Below are positions 41,135-49,909 of a stretch of 64,000 bases of DNA, one piece after another. Numbering within the stretch: the stretch's first letter is position 1; every line of letters starts with the position of its first letter. A program made the position numbers and the translations under genes. The notes beneath the pieces were generated by a model. The model had not been told where the DNA came from. It made no database searches and saw only the letters and a program-made list of their open reading frames with translations. Source of the stretch: Mesorhizobium sp. SOD10 (GTDB lineage Bacteria > Pseudomonadota > Alphaproteobacteria > Rhizobiales > Rhizobiaceae); NCBI GenBank assembly GCA_000824805.1, contig CCNA01000061.1, positions 62,001-126,000 of the forward strand, written 5' to 3'.

Positions 41135-41650
41135 ATGACTAAGAAGATCGATCCCGAAACGCTGCCTTACCGTCCCTGCGTCGGGCTGATGATCCTCAAC
41201 AAGGCCGGCCTGGTCTGGGTCGGGCACCGCATCGCCGAGGCGGACAGCGAATTCGCCGGCACGACGCAGCTTTGGCAGATGCCGCAAGGCGGCATCGACA
41301 AGGGCGAAGAGCCGATCGAGGCCGCCGGGCGCGAACTCTACGAGGAAACCGGCATGCGCAGCGTGTCGCTGCTTGCCGAAGCGCCGCATTGGATCAATTA
41401 CGACCTGCCGCCGCATCTGGTCGGCGTCGCCTTCAAGGGCCGCTATCGCGGCCAGACGCAGAAATGGTTCGCCTATCGCTTCGAGGGCGACGAGAGCGAG
41501 ATCGCGATCAACCCGCCGCCCGGCGGCCACACGGCCGAATTCGACGAATGGGCGTGGCGGCCGATGCGGGAGCTGCCCGAACTGATCGTGCCGTTCAAGC
41601 GCAAGGTCTATGAGCAGGTGGTGGCGGCGTTCGAGCACCTGGCTTCCTGA
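41135..41650 (+). CDS. rppH: RNA 5'-pyrophosphohydrolase
   Basis: 171 aa Nudix enzyme. The Nudix box begins at GGIDKGEEPIEAAGRELYEE and continues TGMRS. The start is YRPCVGLMILNKAGLVWVGH, and QMPQGGID is typical of RppH/IalA. It removes pyrophosphate from 5'-triphosphate RNA to start mRNA decay. Standard length. Confidence 0.95.
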   Translation: MTKKIDPETLPYRPCVGLMILNKAGLVWVGHRIAEADSEFAGTTQLWQMPQGGIDKGEEPIEAAGRELYEETGMRSVSLLAEAPHWINYDLPPHLVGVAFKGRYRGQTQKWFAYRFEGDESEIAINPPPGGHTAEFDEWAWRPMRELPELIVPFKRKVYEQVVAAFEHLAS

Positions 41651-41725
41651 CTGGCCTCATCCAGCCCGGTTGTCGCGGCGGCTCCATGGCCGTATTGATG
41701 GCCGATGCAATGAGCGGGGGTCGCC

Positions 41726-42877
41726 ATGAGCGACGACACCGGACGCGGTTTTCCGGCACATGACGCAAACAGCGGTTCGACGGTCAGCGAGGCGGCCGCC
41801 GGCGGGATCCTGACGATCGACCTTGGCGCCATCCGGGAAAACTACCGCCGGCTGAAGGCGCGGCTGAGCGGCGCCCGCTGCGCCGGCGTGCTCAAGGCCG
41901 ACGGCTATGGGCTCGGTGCCGCCCAAGTGGCTTCGGCGCTGGCGAAAGAGGGCTGCGACATCTTCTTCGTCGCGCTGCTCGGCGAGGGCATCGCGCTGCG
42001 CAAGGCGATCGGCCACGGGCCGGACATCTTCGTGCTGAACGGACTGCCTCCGGGTTCGGAAGCGGAAGCCCTGGCGGCCGGGCTTTGCCCGGTCATCAAC
42101 AGCGCCGTTCAACTGAAGGCCTGGCGCGAGACGGCGCGGGGCGCAGGGCGGAGCCTGCCGGCCGCCATCCAGGTCGATAGCGGCATGGCCCGACTCGGCA
42201 TGGCGCCGGCGGAGGTCGAGACGGTCGCGTGCGAGGCCGGCGCCTTCGACGGCATCGACATCCGTTTCGTGATGAGCCATCTCGCCCGCGCCGATGAGCC
42301 GCAGCAGGCGGCGAACGAGAAGCAGCGGCTGGAATTCGAGCGGCTGCGCAAGCTGCTGCCCCTGGCGCCCGCCTCCCTGGCCAATTCGTCCGGCATCTTT
42401 CTCGGGCCGGAATATCATTACGACCTCGCCCGCCCGGGGGCCGCGCTCTACGGCGTCAACCCGACGCCTCACGCGCCCAACCCGATGCTCCCGGTGATAC
42501 GCCTGCAGGCCAAGGTGGCGCAAACGCGCGAGATCGGTGCCGGAACCGGCATCGGCTACGGCCACACCCACCAGGCGGACGGACCGCTCAGGCTGGCGAC
42601 CATCTCGCTGGGCTATGGCGACGGCTGGCACCGGCGCGCCGCTTCGGCCGCCTGGTTCGAGGGCGTGCGGTTGCCCTTCGTCGGCCGCGTGTCGATGGAC
42701 TCGATCATCCTCGATATTTCGGCGCTCCCGGCCGGCCGGCTCGGCGAGGGCGATCTCGTCGAGCTCATCGGCCCGTCGCAAAGCGTCGACGACGCGGCTG
42801 GCCACGCCGGCACGATCGGCTACGAGGTGCTGACCAGCCTGGGTGCGCGCTTTCACCGCCGTTACATCGGCGGTTGA
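41726..42877 (+). CDS. alr: Alanine racemase
   Basis: 383 aa. PLP-binding K57 (GVLKADGYGLGA) and catalytic Tyr297 (SLGYGDGWH) are present. The domain order is a TIM barrel then a beta domain ending in YEVLTSLGARFHRRYIGG. It interconverts L- and D-alanine. Its position 1.2 kb before dadA suggests a catabolic (DadX-like) role, but it could also feed peptidoglycan synthesis. Confidence 0.95.
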   Translation: MSDDTGRGFPAHDANSGSTVSEAAAGGILTIDLGAIRENYRRLKARLSGARCAGVLKADGYGLGAAQVASALAKEGCDIFFVALLGEGIALRKAIGHGPDIFVLNGLPPGSEAEALAAGLCPVINSAVQLKAWRETARGAGRSLPAAIQVDSGMARLGMAPAEVETVACEAGAFDGIDIRFVMSHLARADEPQQAANEKQRLEFERLRKLLPLAPASLANSSGIFLGPEYHYDLARPGAALYGVNPTPHAPNPMLPVIRLQAKVAQTREIGAGTGIGYGHTHQADGPLRLATISLGYGDGWHRRAASAAWFEGVRLPFVGRVSMDSIILDISALPAGRLGEGDLVELIGPSQSVDDAAGHAGTIGYEVLTSLGARFHRRYIGG

Positions 42878-43150
42878 GACAAGGCGCCTTGCTTGACAAG
42901 CCGAGGCTTCTCAGCAAGGTTCGGGGCATGAGCAACCTCGCTTACATCAAAACCTGCTTCAGGGTTTGCCCCATCGCGGGAGCGTAGCCCCGGCGTGGCC
43001 GCCAATGCCGGCAGCCGCGTGAACCGGGGCGTTTAATTCCAGACATTTTCATCGAGCCCGCGGCCCTTGCGGCCGGGCTTTGTTTGCCGCCTTCAACGTG
43101 GCGGCTTGCGCGCATTCGGGCAACCGATGCGCCAGCATATGAGGTATGCC

Positions 43151-43564
43151 ATGCATGCAGCAACGCAATCGCGTTCGCGAAACACCATCCTTGTCAGCGC
43201 GGCGGACCACGGCCGGCTGAGCAGCCTCGCCAGGGCCTTTCTCGACCGCGTGCCCGATATGGCTGAGGACCTGCTTGCCGAGATGGATCGCGCCAGGGTC
43301 GCCACTGAGGCGGCAATGCCTGCCGACGTGGTGCGGATGGGCTCGACGGTGACGCTTCAGCATCCGGAGGGAGGCATTCAGACGGTGACGCTGGTCTATC
43401 CGGCGGAGGCCGACATCGCCGAAAGACGCATATCGGTGCTGACGCCGCTTGGAACGGCGCTGATCGGCGCGCGGGCCGGCGGCACGGTTTCCTGGCGCAG
43501 CCGCGACAGCCGGGTTCTCTCGGCAACGATCGACGCCGTCGAGCCATCGGGGAGGGTGCCATGA
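43151..43564 (+). CDS. rnk: Rnk-like nucleoside diphosphate kinase regulator
   Basis: 137 aa from ATG 43151 (GAGGT upstream; the frame is open from 43067). An Rnk-type N-terminal coil (ILVSAADHGRLSSLARAF) and a GreA/GreB C-terminal FKBP-like domain (GSTVTLQHPEGGIQTVTLVY, ISVLTPLGTALIGA) are visible. It likely binds RNA polymerase. It overlaps the next gene by 4 nt. Confidence 0.85.
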   Translation: MHAATQSRSRNTILVSAADHGRLSSLARAFLDRVPDMAEDLLAEMDRARVATEAAMPADVVRMGSTVTLQHPEGGIQTVTLVYPAEADIAERRISVLTPLGTALIGARAGGTVSWRSRDSRVLSATIDAVEPSGRVP

Positions 43565-44097
43565 CCAGGATCGTCTACCGCCTGACGGCCAAGGACTTCG
43601 CGGTGATCGAGGCGATGCTGATGCGCCGTCGCGCGTTTGCCGATCCGATCGCACCGATGCTCGAACGCAAGCTCGCCGAAAGCCGGGTCATTGCGACGGG
43701 GGCCGTCGAGCCCGACCTTGCGACGCTGAACAGCCGGGTGATCTTCCGTGTCGACGGCGGTTCATCGCAAACGCGCACGCTGGTGCAGGCCGAAGCATCC
43801 GCTCCCGTCGGCTCCGGCCTGCCGGTCGCCACATGGCACGGCCTCTGCCTGCTTGGCATGAAGGCGGGCCAATCGGTATTGGCCGAGCGGCCCGACGGCC
43901 CTGCCGAGGAGGTCCTTCTCGAGGACGTGGCCTATCAGCCGGAAGCGGCGCGGCGGGAAGCACAGGAGCGCGCAGCCGAACGCCCTCATCATGTCCTCAA
44001 GCTGGTCCACAGCGCACCCGCCAATGACTGGCCACTTGGCGGGCGCGGCAAAATCCGGCAGACAGATGGGGACGATCCGGGCCCTTCCGCGGCATGA
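43561..44097 (+). CDS. Second, divergent Rnk/GreA-C-like protein
   Basis: 178 aa. It starts TRIVYRLTAKDFAVIEAMLM and then has a domain resembling the GreA/GreB C-terminus (LNSRVIFRVDGGSSQTRTLV, GLCLLGMKAGQSVLAERPDG), with a charged tail of ~50 residues. The arrangement suggests duplication of the preceding rnk and strong divergence. The overlap (ATGA) indicates co-translation. Function not known. Confidence 0.65.
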   Translation: MTRIVYRLTAKDFAVIEAMLMRRRAFADPIAPMLERKLAESRVIATGAVEPDLATLNSRVIFRVDGGSSQTRTLVQAEASAPVGSGLPVATWHGLCLLGMKAGQSVLAERPDGPAEEVLLEDVAYQPEAARREAQERAAERPHHVLKLVHSAPANDWPLGGRGKIRQTDGDDPGPSAA

Positions 44098-44119
44098 TCG
44101 GCCTTTGAGGGAACCTAGA

Positions 44120-45382
44120 ATGAAAGTCATCGTGCTGGGCGGCGGCGTGATCGGGGTCACCACCGCCTATTTCCTCACCGAGGCCGGTCATGAAGTGACC
44201 GTCTACGATCGACAGCCGGGACCGGCGCTCGAAACCAGCTTCGCCAATGCCGGCGAAGTGTCGCCCGGCTATGCCTCGCCCTGGGCCGGGCCGGGCATCC
44301 CGGTGAAAGCCGTCAAATGGCTGTTGATGAAATACGGGCCGCTGGTGGTGCGACCGGCTTTCGACCCGAATATGTGGACGTGGCTGCTCAAGATGCTGCG
44401 CAACTGCACGGCCGAGCGCTACGCGCTCAACAAATCGCGCATGGTGCCGCTTGCCGAATACAGCCGCGACACACTGAAAGCGCTGCGCGAAGCGACCGGC
44501 ATCACCTACGACGAACGGGCCAAAGGCACGCTACAGCTCTTCCGCAAGCAGAAGCAGCTCGACGGCACCGGCGGCGACGTCGAGGTGCTGAAGAAATACG
44601 GCGTGCCCTACGAGATCCTCGACCGCGATGGCTGTGTCGCCGCCGAGCCGGCGCTTGCGGCGGTGCGCGACAAATTCGTCGGCGGACTCAGGCTTCCGGG
44701 CGACGAGACCGGCGACTGCAAGATGTTCACCGACAAGCTTGCCGAGCTGTGCGTGGCGCGCGGCGTGACCTTCGAATTCGGCTCGACCATCCGGCGCATC
44801 GTCAGGAACCGCAATCGCCTCACCAATGTGCTTACCGACAACGGATGGAGAACCGCGGACGCGTTCGTGATGGCGATGGGCAGCTATTCGGCACAATTCA
44901 TGCGCTCGCTGGGGCGGCCGATTCCGGTCTATCCGGTGAAGGGCTATTCGATCACCGTGCCGATCAGCAATGCCGAGGCCGCGCCGGTGTCGACCGTCAT
45001 GGACGAGACCTACAAGGTGGCGATCACCAGGCTCGGCGACCGCATCCGCGTCGGCGGCACGGCGGAGATTTCGGGCTATGATCTTCGCCTGCATGAATCG
45101 CGCCGCCGCACGCTCGAACACTCGGTCGGCGATCTCTTCCCCGGCGGCGGCGACCTCAAGGCGGCGAGCTTCTGGTGCGGCTTGCGGCCGATGACACCCG
45201 ACGGACCGCCCTTGGTCGGACTGAGCGAGGTTGCCAACCTCTACCTCAACACCGGCCACGGCACGCTCGGCTGGACCATGGCCTGCGGCTCGGCCAAGGT
45301 GCTGGCCGACATCATGTCGAACCGGGTGCCGGAGATCAACGCGCGCGATCTGAGCCCGGAGCGGTATCTGAAGCCTATCTAA
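44120..45382 (+). CDS. dadA: D-amino-acid dehydrogenase small subunit
   Basis: 420 aa from ATG 44120. The FAD-binding Rossmann motif VIVLGGGVIGVTTAYFL is at the N-terminus, and the C-terminal GLRPMTPDGPPLVGL and NTGHGTLGWTMACGSAK are typical of DadA. It oxidises D-alanine and other D-amino acids to keto acids, passing electrons to the membrane. With the alanine racemase upstream it forms an alanine catabolic route. Confidence 0.93.
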   Translation: MKVIVLGGGVIGVTTAYFLTEAGHEVTVYDRQPGPALETSFANAGEVSPGYASPWAGPGIPVKAVKWLLMKYGPLVVRPAFDPNMWTWLLKMLRNCTAERYALNKSRMVPLAEYSRDTLKALREATGITYDERAKGTLQLFRKQKQLDGTGGDVEVLKKYGVPYEILDRDGCVAAEPALAAVRDKFVGGLRLPGDETGDCKMFTDKLAELCVARGVTFEFGSTIRRIVRNRNRLTNVLTDNGWRTADAFVMAMGSYSAQFMRSLGRPIPVYPVKGYSITVPISNAEAAPVSTVMDETYKVAITRLGDRIRVGGTAEISGYDLRLHESRRRTLEHSVGDLFPGGGDLKAASFWCGLRPMTPDGPPLVGLSEVANLYLNTGHGTLGWTMACGSAKVLADIMSNRVPEINARDLSPERYLKPI

Positions 45383-45423
45383 CCGCGTCGCGTCGGTGCG
45401 GACTGAAGGCGCGCTTCAATCCC

Positions 45424-47586
45424 TCAGAACGCCTCCTGGACCCATTTGTTGCTGAACAGCAGCCGGTAGGCCCAGCCGATCGTGACATCGGTGGCGACCG
45501 GGCGCGAATGGGCGAGGTAATCGTCATAGACCGGCTTCATGCGGCGATAGAATGCCGGATCGAGCACGACCATGCCGTTCTCCGAGTCATGGAAGAAGCT
45601 GCGGTTGTTGAGGTTGACCGAGGAGATGGCGACCAGCCTCTCATCGATCATCATGATCTTGGAATGCAGCACGACATCCGGCGCCTTGAACTCGCGGATG
45701 TTGATGCGGTCGCCATATTTCTCGACGAACAGCTTGTTGAGCGCGGTGAGGAACCGGCCGCCGATATCGCCCTTGAGATCGATGCGGCCGACGACGTCGA
45801 TCTTCACGCCCCTGGCCAGCGCCCGGTCGAAGGCCCGGGCGATATCGGGTGTCAGGTTAAGGTAGGGATTGACGATCTCGATGCTATGCTCGGCGTTGTC
45901 GATCAATTCGACGAAATAGGCCTCCAGCGCGTGCCCGTCCTCATAGGGTACGGAAATGAAATGCCGCGCCACGCCGCGCGGGGCCGCGCCGGAACGAACC
46001 GGGACGGAGAACGGCCGCGACAGGTTGGTGTTGGCATCGCGCAGCCAGACGGTCGACAAATGCGCGGCCAGCGTCTCGACGGTCGCCGGGTCGGCGATCT
46101 CTATGTCGAAGTCGCTCCAGTTGGAATAGTAATTCAGCGAGAGGCCGTCGGTCTTGCCGTATTGTTCCAGCTCCGGGTAGCGGGTCAGGTCGACCGGTTT
46201 GTGGAACAGAAAACCGTCATGGATGTTGCGGCCGCCGATGATGACGCGGGACCGGCTGGGGTCTTCGGCCAAAGTCGCCAGCATCTTGACATGATGGACC
46301 CTGTGCAGTTGTGCGATCTGCTCGTCAAAGGGCGCGCCGTGATCGGCCTGCCAGCGATATTCCTGCAGCTCGACATTGGGGAATTCGGCTGCCAGCCGGT
46401 GCAGCATGGCGTCGTCCTTCTCCCGCTCCAGCACGTCGGTGACCAGGATGCGCACCTTGGTGCCCCGCGCCGCGTGATGGCGGATCAGCCGCTCCATCAC
46501 GCGACCGGAGAAATCCGCTTTGAATTCCAGCGACGACAGATAGATCAGCCTGAGCTTCGGCGCGTTGGAGAAATCGAGCGGCAGCTCGGGATCGGCCTTC
46601 TCGAAGGCGCTGTCCGGCAGCGTCCTGCCGAGCAAGGCTTCGACCTTGGCGTTGAAGCCGTCGCGCGATTTGCGAAGCAAGGTCGGCGACCCCAATGGCA
46701 GCGCGCAGGTCTGCGACAGCCAGCGGCCGGCATAAAAGGCGCGGTCGAGCTCCTCCATCCCCGCCGGATCGGGCACCGGACAGCGGTCGTAGCGGCTGTC
46801 GAGCTTCGCGATCCATGGATCGGCGGTCTCCTCCCGCAGCAGGATCAGCGGCGCGCCGGCCGGTGCCCGCGCCGAGGTGACGCGAAGATCGCAGCGGGTC
46901 AGCGCTTCGTCGGGAAACAGGCTGACCGAGGTTTCTACGGCAGGTAGCCTCAGATGAAATGGCGAGGCCTTGCCGACCGTGGTGGACCGGCCCGATGCCC
47001 GGATCGCGAGCGGGCCGTTGCAGGTGCCGCCGATGTCGACAGGCTGTTGGCCTGCCTGGCGCAGCACGATCTCGACCGAACGCGCCTGCAGGCCGGAGAA
47101 GCTGAAGGTCTTGGGCGACAAAGGCCGCGCGGCGGCATCGAGATAGAGCGTCTGCCGCGACATGCGCCAGCGGCCGGTGAACCGGCCTTCGCCCGGCTTG
47201 CCTTGTGTCGGTGTGAGCTCGGGGTCGCCGAGCGGTCGGGCCAACCGTTGCAGCGCCGCATAGGTAGCATGGAAGCCGCTGTTCTGGACATCGCGCCAGT
47301 CGCGGCTGAAGCGGCCTGTGCCGTTGGCGCGGTCGAGCGCATCGAGGCGGCTTTGGGCGAGCAGCGCCTGAAACTGCTTCTCGTAGGCACTGTTGCCGTC
47401 GCTCGCGAAATAGTGCGGCGCGGCGATCTGGGCGCCGCTGCCGTCCGCGGAGACAGGCAGGCGGCCGCAGGCGTCGTCGCCCGGAAAGAAGGCGCAGGCC
47501 AAATGTCCAGGCATGCCGGCGCAACCGGCAAGTGCCGCCAGCGCCAGTCCAAGCAATGGCTTGGTGAGAGCCGATTTGAGGCTCAT
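45424..47586 (-). CDS. Phospholipase D-family lipoprotein
   Basis: 720 aa from ATG 47586. A lipoprotein signal with lipobox LAGC (C22) is followed by ~300 unassigned residues and then two PLD HKD motifs: H432-x-K434 (HHVKMLATLAED) and H641-x-K643 (LHSKIMMID), each followed by a conserved G/S-rich segment. Both catalytic halves are present, as in cardiolipin synthase-like enzymes. It probably hydrolyses or transfers phosphatidyl groups in the envelope. It is coupled by a 4-nt overlap to the PLA2-like gene. Confidence 0.88.
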   Translation of the reverse strand: MSLKSALTKPLLGLALAALAGCAGMPGHLACAFFPGDDACGRLPVSADGSGAQIAAPHYFASDGNSAYEKQFQALLAQSRLDALDRANGTGRFSRDWRDVQNSGFHATYAALQRLARPLGDPELTPTQGKPGEGRFTGRWRMSRQTLYLDAAARPLSPKTFSFSGLQARSVEIVLRQAGQQPVDIGGTCNGPLAIRASGRSTTVGKASPFHLRLPAVETSVSLFPDEALTRCDLRVTSARAPAGAPLILLREETADPWIAKLDSRYDRCPVPDPAGMEELDRAFYAGRWLSQTCALPLGSPTLLRKSRDGFNAKVEALLGRTLPDSAFEKADPELPLDFSNAPKLRLIYLSSLEFKADFSGRVMERLIRHHAARGTKVRILVTDVLEREKDDAMLHRLAAEFPNVELQEYRWQADHGAPFDEQIAQLHRVHHVKMLATLAEDPSRSRVIIGGRNIHDGFLFHKPVDLTRYPELEQYGKTDGLSLNYYSNWSDFDIEIADPATVETLAAHLSTVWLRDANTNLSRPFSVPVRSGAAPRGVARHFISVPYEDGHALEAYFVELIDNAEHSIEIVNPYLNLTPDIARAFDRALARGVKIDVVGRIDLKGDIGGRFLTALNKLFVEKYGDRINIREFKAPDVVLHSKIMMIDERLVAISSVNLNNRSFFHDSENGMVVLDPAFYRRMKPVYDDYLAHSRPVATDVTIGWAYRLLFSNKWVQEAF

Positions 47587-48023
47587 CCAGCCGCTCCGTT
47601 CATGGCCTTGAGCGCGGCAGGATCGCGCGGCGGCAGGAACCCTTGCGGAAAGATCCTGCAGACGGGAAAGGTGAAGGTGGCGATCAGCAGCTCGGCCTCG
47701 CTGCGCATTTTGCGCGGCGCCGTCCTGTCGTCGCGGATCTTCCTGGCGGAGGCGACGAGCGCGCCGTCGCAGTCGCAATGATTGTGCCGGGCGATGTAGC
47801 AGGCGTCGTGGGCCCGGCAGGCGGCATCGAGACGGTCGACCGGCTTTGCCGACAGATCGCCGGTGCGCGTGCCAGGGCCGCAATAATTGCCGATGACGAA
47901 AGGCGAGGGGCGCGACATGGCGTAGCGGATCGGCTTCGGCAGCTCGGCTTGCGGAACCTTCGCCCATGGGTTGGCGCAGCCCGACAGAAAAAGCAGCGGC
48001 AGAATGGCAAGAACGGCTCGCAT
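47583..48023 (-). CDS. Phospholipase A2-like lipoprotein
   Basis: 146 aa. Lipoprotein signal with lipobox LSGC (C16). The calcium loop YCGPG (47-51) and catalytic region LDAACRAHDACY (H72-D73) match the secreted PLA2 pattern, with Ala in place of the first Cys of the usual CC pair. A further cysteine cluster, CDCD, is at 83-86. It may cleave the sn-2 acyl chain of phospholipids with calcium. The overlap with the PLD gene points to a joint role in membrane lipid turnover. Confidence 0.75.
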   Translation of the reverse strand: MRAVLAILPLLFLSGCANPWAKVPQAELPKPIRYAMSRPSPFVIGNYCGPGTRTGDLSAKPVDRLDAACRAHDACYIARHNHCDCDGALVASARKIRDDRTAPRKMRSEAELLIATFTFPVCRIFPQGFLPPRDPAALKAMNGAAG

Positions 48024-48245
48024 TTCTCCGCCGGCGTTCCGAAGATGTCCCCAGAGCGTTTCACCGTTTCACGGAAACGGCGAACAGCTCTATCCCTTTG
48101 TTTGGCGCAATTCCTGGAATTGCTCCAGCGCTCCATCATGGCATGGCGAAGCGCGCCGGTGCCACAGTCGCCGAATTTGTGGCGCAGGCAAGGCGGCAAC
48201 GACCAACTGCCTGTGATAGGATGGGCCGCAGCGAGGGGATTTTGG

Positions 48246-48836
48246 ATGCGTCTTTTTCTTTCGGCGACGGCGGCCGCGTATCTGACCTGCGCCTCGGCGG
48301 CGTTTGCCGCGGACAAGACCGTTCACGACAAGACCGTTCACGATAGGGAGCACGGCTTTTCACTGACCTATCCCGAGGAATGGGCGAGCGAAACCGCCTT
48401 TGACAATACCATTCGGCTCAAGATCAAATCCGGCGAAGGAGGACTCACCTGCCGCGTGTCGGAAAATGCCTACGATCCGACCGCTCCCGACAATCCACCC
48501 GACGTCAGGGCGTTCATGGAGGAAGATTGGCAGGTGAGCAACTGGCAGACCATGGTCGGTGTCGCCTATCAGTCGGCAGCCTTCCGCCAGGACAGGTTGG
48601 CGCATTTCCCGGACGGCTATCCGGTGCGGATCGCCGACATGGATTTCCACTATGCCGACGAAAATGTCAGCTTCTACGGCCATTCCCGCATCGCGCTGAC
48701 GCTGCGCAACTCGCATTACGGCTTCGTCGATTGCGGGGTCGCGGGCGACAATTCCGAAGAGGTAGAGCGGAAATGGGCGCCGCTTGCGGAGGAGGCCGAG
48801 AAGATCGTGAGCTCGTTCGTGCTCGACGCGGATTAA
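48246..48836 (+). CDS. Exported hypothetical protein
   Basis: 196 aa from ATG 48246 with GAGGGG upstream. Signal peptide MRLFLSATAAAYLTCASAAF. A short duplication encodes DKTVHDKTVHD at residues ~24-34. The mature domain (HGFSLTYPEEWASE and after) resembles small PsbP/DUF1795-like periplasmic domains that begin with a GFSLxYP motif. Two cysteines. Function unknown. It is convergent and overlapping with the LysR stop. Confidence 0.7.
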   Translation: MRLFLSATAAAYLTCASAAFAADKTVHDKTVHDREHGFSLTYPEEWASETAFDNTIRLKIKSGEGGLTCRVSENAYDPTAPDNPPDVRAFMEEDWQVSNWQTMVGVAYQSAAFRQDRLAHFPDGYPVRIADMDFHYADENVSFYGHSRIALTLRNSHYGFVDCGVAGDNSEEVERKWAPLAEEAEKIVSSFVLDAD

Positions 48837-49714
48837 ACAAACAGGCTGCGTTCCCGCTCCACCGCCTTGGTTATGAAGTTGGCGACCAGCTGGACGCGGC
48901 GCAGCGGCCTGACCGATTCATGATAGACCAGCCAGTAGGCGCGACGGATGGGCGCGACGATGTCGACCGGCACCAGCTCCGGCATCGAACGGGCGACGAA
49001 AGTGTGCAGGATGCCGATGCCGGCACCAGAGCGCACCGCTTCGGCCTGGCCGAGCGCCGAGGAGATCGCAAAGCTGGTGCGCCATTCGGGGCTGAACTCG
49101 GCGGCATAGTCGAGCGAGGGGCTGACGATGAGGTCCGGCACATAGCCGATCAGCGTGTGCCGGCCGAGCTCGGCCGGCACTTTCGGCAGGCCGTTGGCTT
49201 CTGCATAGCTGCGGGAGGCGAAGAGGCCGAGCGTGTAGTCGACAAGCTTGCCCGCCACGAGCCGGCCTTCAGTCGGCCGCTCGACGGTGATCGCGATATC
49301 GGCTTCGCGGCGCGACAGCGAGAAGGAGCGCGGCACCGGCACCAGCTGGATGGTGAGTTCGCGGTGCAAGGCGGTCAGTTCGCCCAGCCGCTTTGCCAGG
49401 AAAGCGACGCCAAAGCCGTCCGGCGCGCCGATGCGAACCGTGCCCGAAACGTCGTCGCCCTCGCCGGCAATGGTCGAGCGCGCGGCGATCATGTCGCCTT
49501 CCATGCGCTCGGCGATGTCGAGGAAGCGCTCGCCGGCCGGCGTCAGCTCGCTGCCGGTGGTGAGCCGCCGGAAAAGTTTTGTGCGCAGCGCCTCCTCGAG
49601 CGCGGCGATGCGGCGCGAGACGGTGGCGTGGTTGAGCTCCAGACGCTTGGCCGCGCCGAGGATCTGCCCGGCGCGCGCCACGGCGAGAAAGATGCGGACG
49701 TCATCCCAGTTCAT
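48833..49714 (-). CDS. LysR-family regulator, divergent from mmsA
   Basis: 293 aa. N-terminal winged helix (DVRIFLAVARAGQILGAAKR, LNHATVSRRIAALEEAL) and a LysR substrate-binding domain. It faces mmsA across a ~195-bp gap, so it probably regulates that gene and itself. The effector is unknown. Confidence 0.9.
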   Translation of the reverse strand: MNWDDVRIFLAVARAGQILGAAKRLELNHATVSRRIAALEEALRTKLFRRLTTGSELTPAGERFLDIAERMEGDMIAARSTIAGEGDDVSGTVRIGAPDGFGVAFLAKRLGELTALHRELTIQLVPVPRSFSLSRREADIAITVERPTEGRLVAGKLVDYTLGLFASRSYAEANGLPKVPAELGRHTLIGYVPDLIVSPSLDYAAEFSPEWRTSFAISSALGQAEAVRSGAGIGILHTFVARSMPELVPVDIVAPIRRAYWLVYHESVRPLRRVQLVANFITKAVERERSLFV

Positions 49715-49909
49715 GGGGGTGGCCCTGATTAGGAGCGGGTGTGAAGGAACTCAACCTTCGATCCTTTCGACATGTCGCCATTTGCGACAATTAATGCACA
49801 CACCCCGGTCGATGTCTATTTTCCGCACAACGGTTGCGATCTTCCTCGCGTTGCCATCGCCGCCGCAAAGGCGGACAATGCGATCATCACCAAGACAGGG
49901 AGAGAAGGC

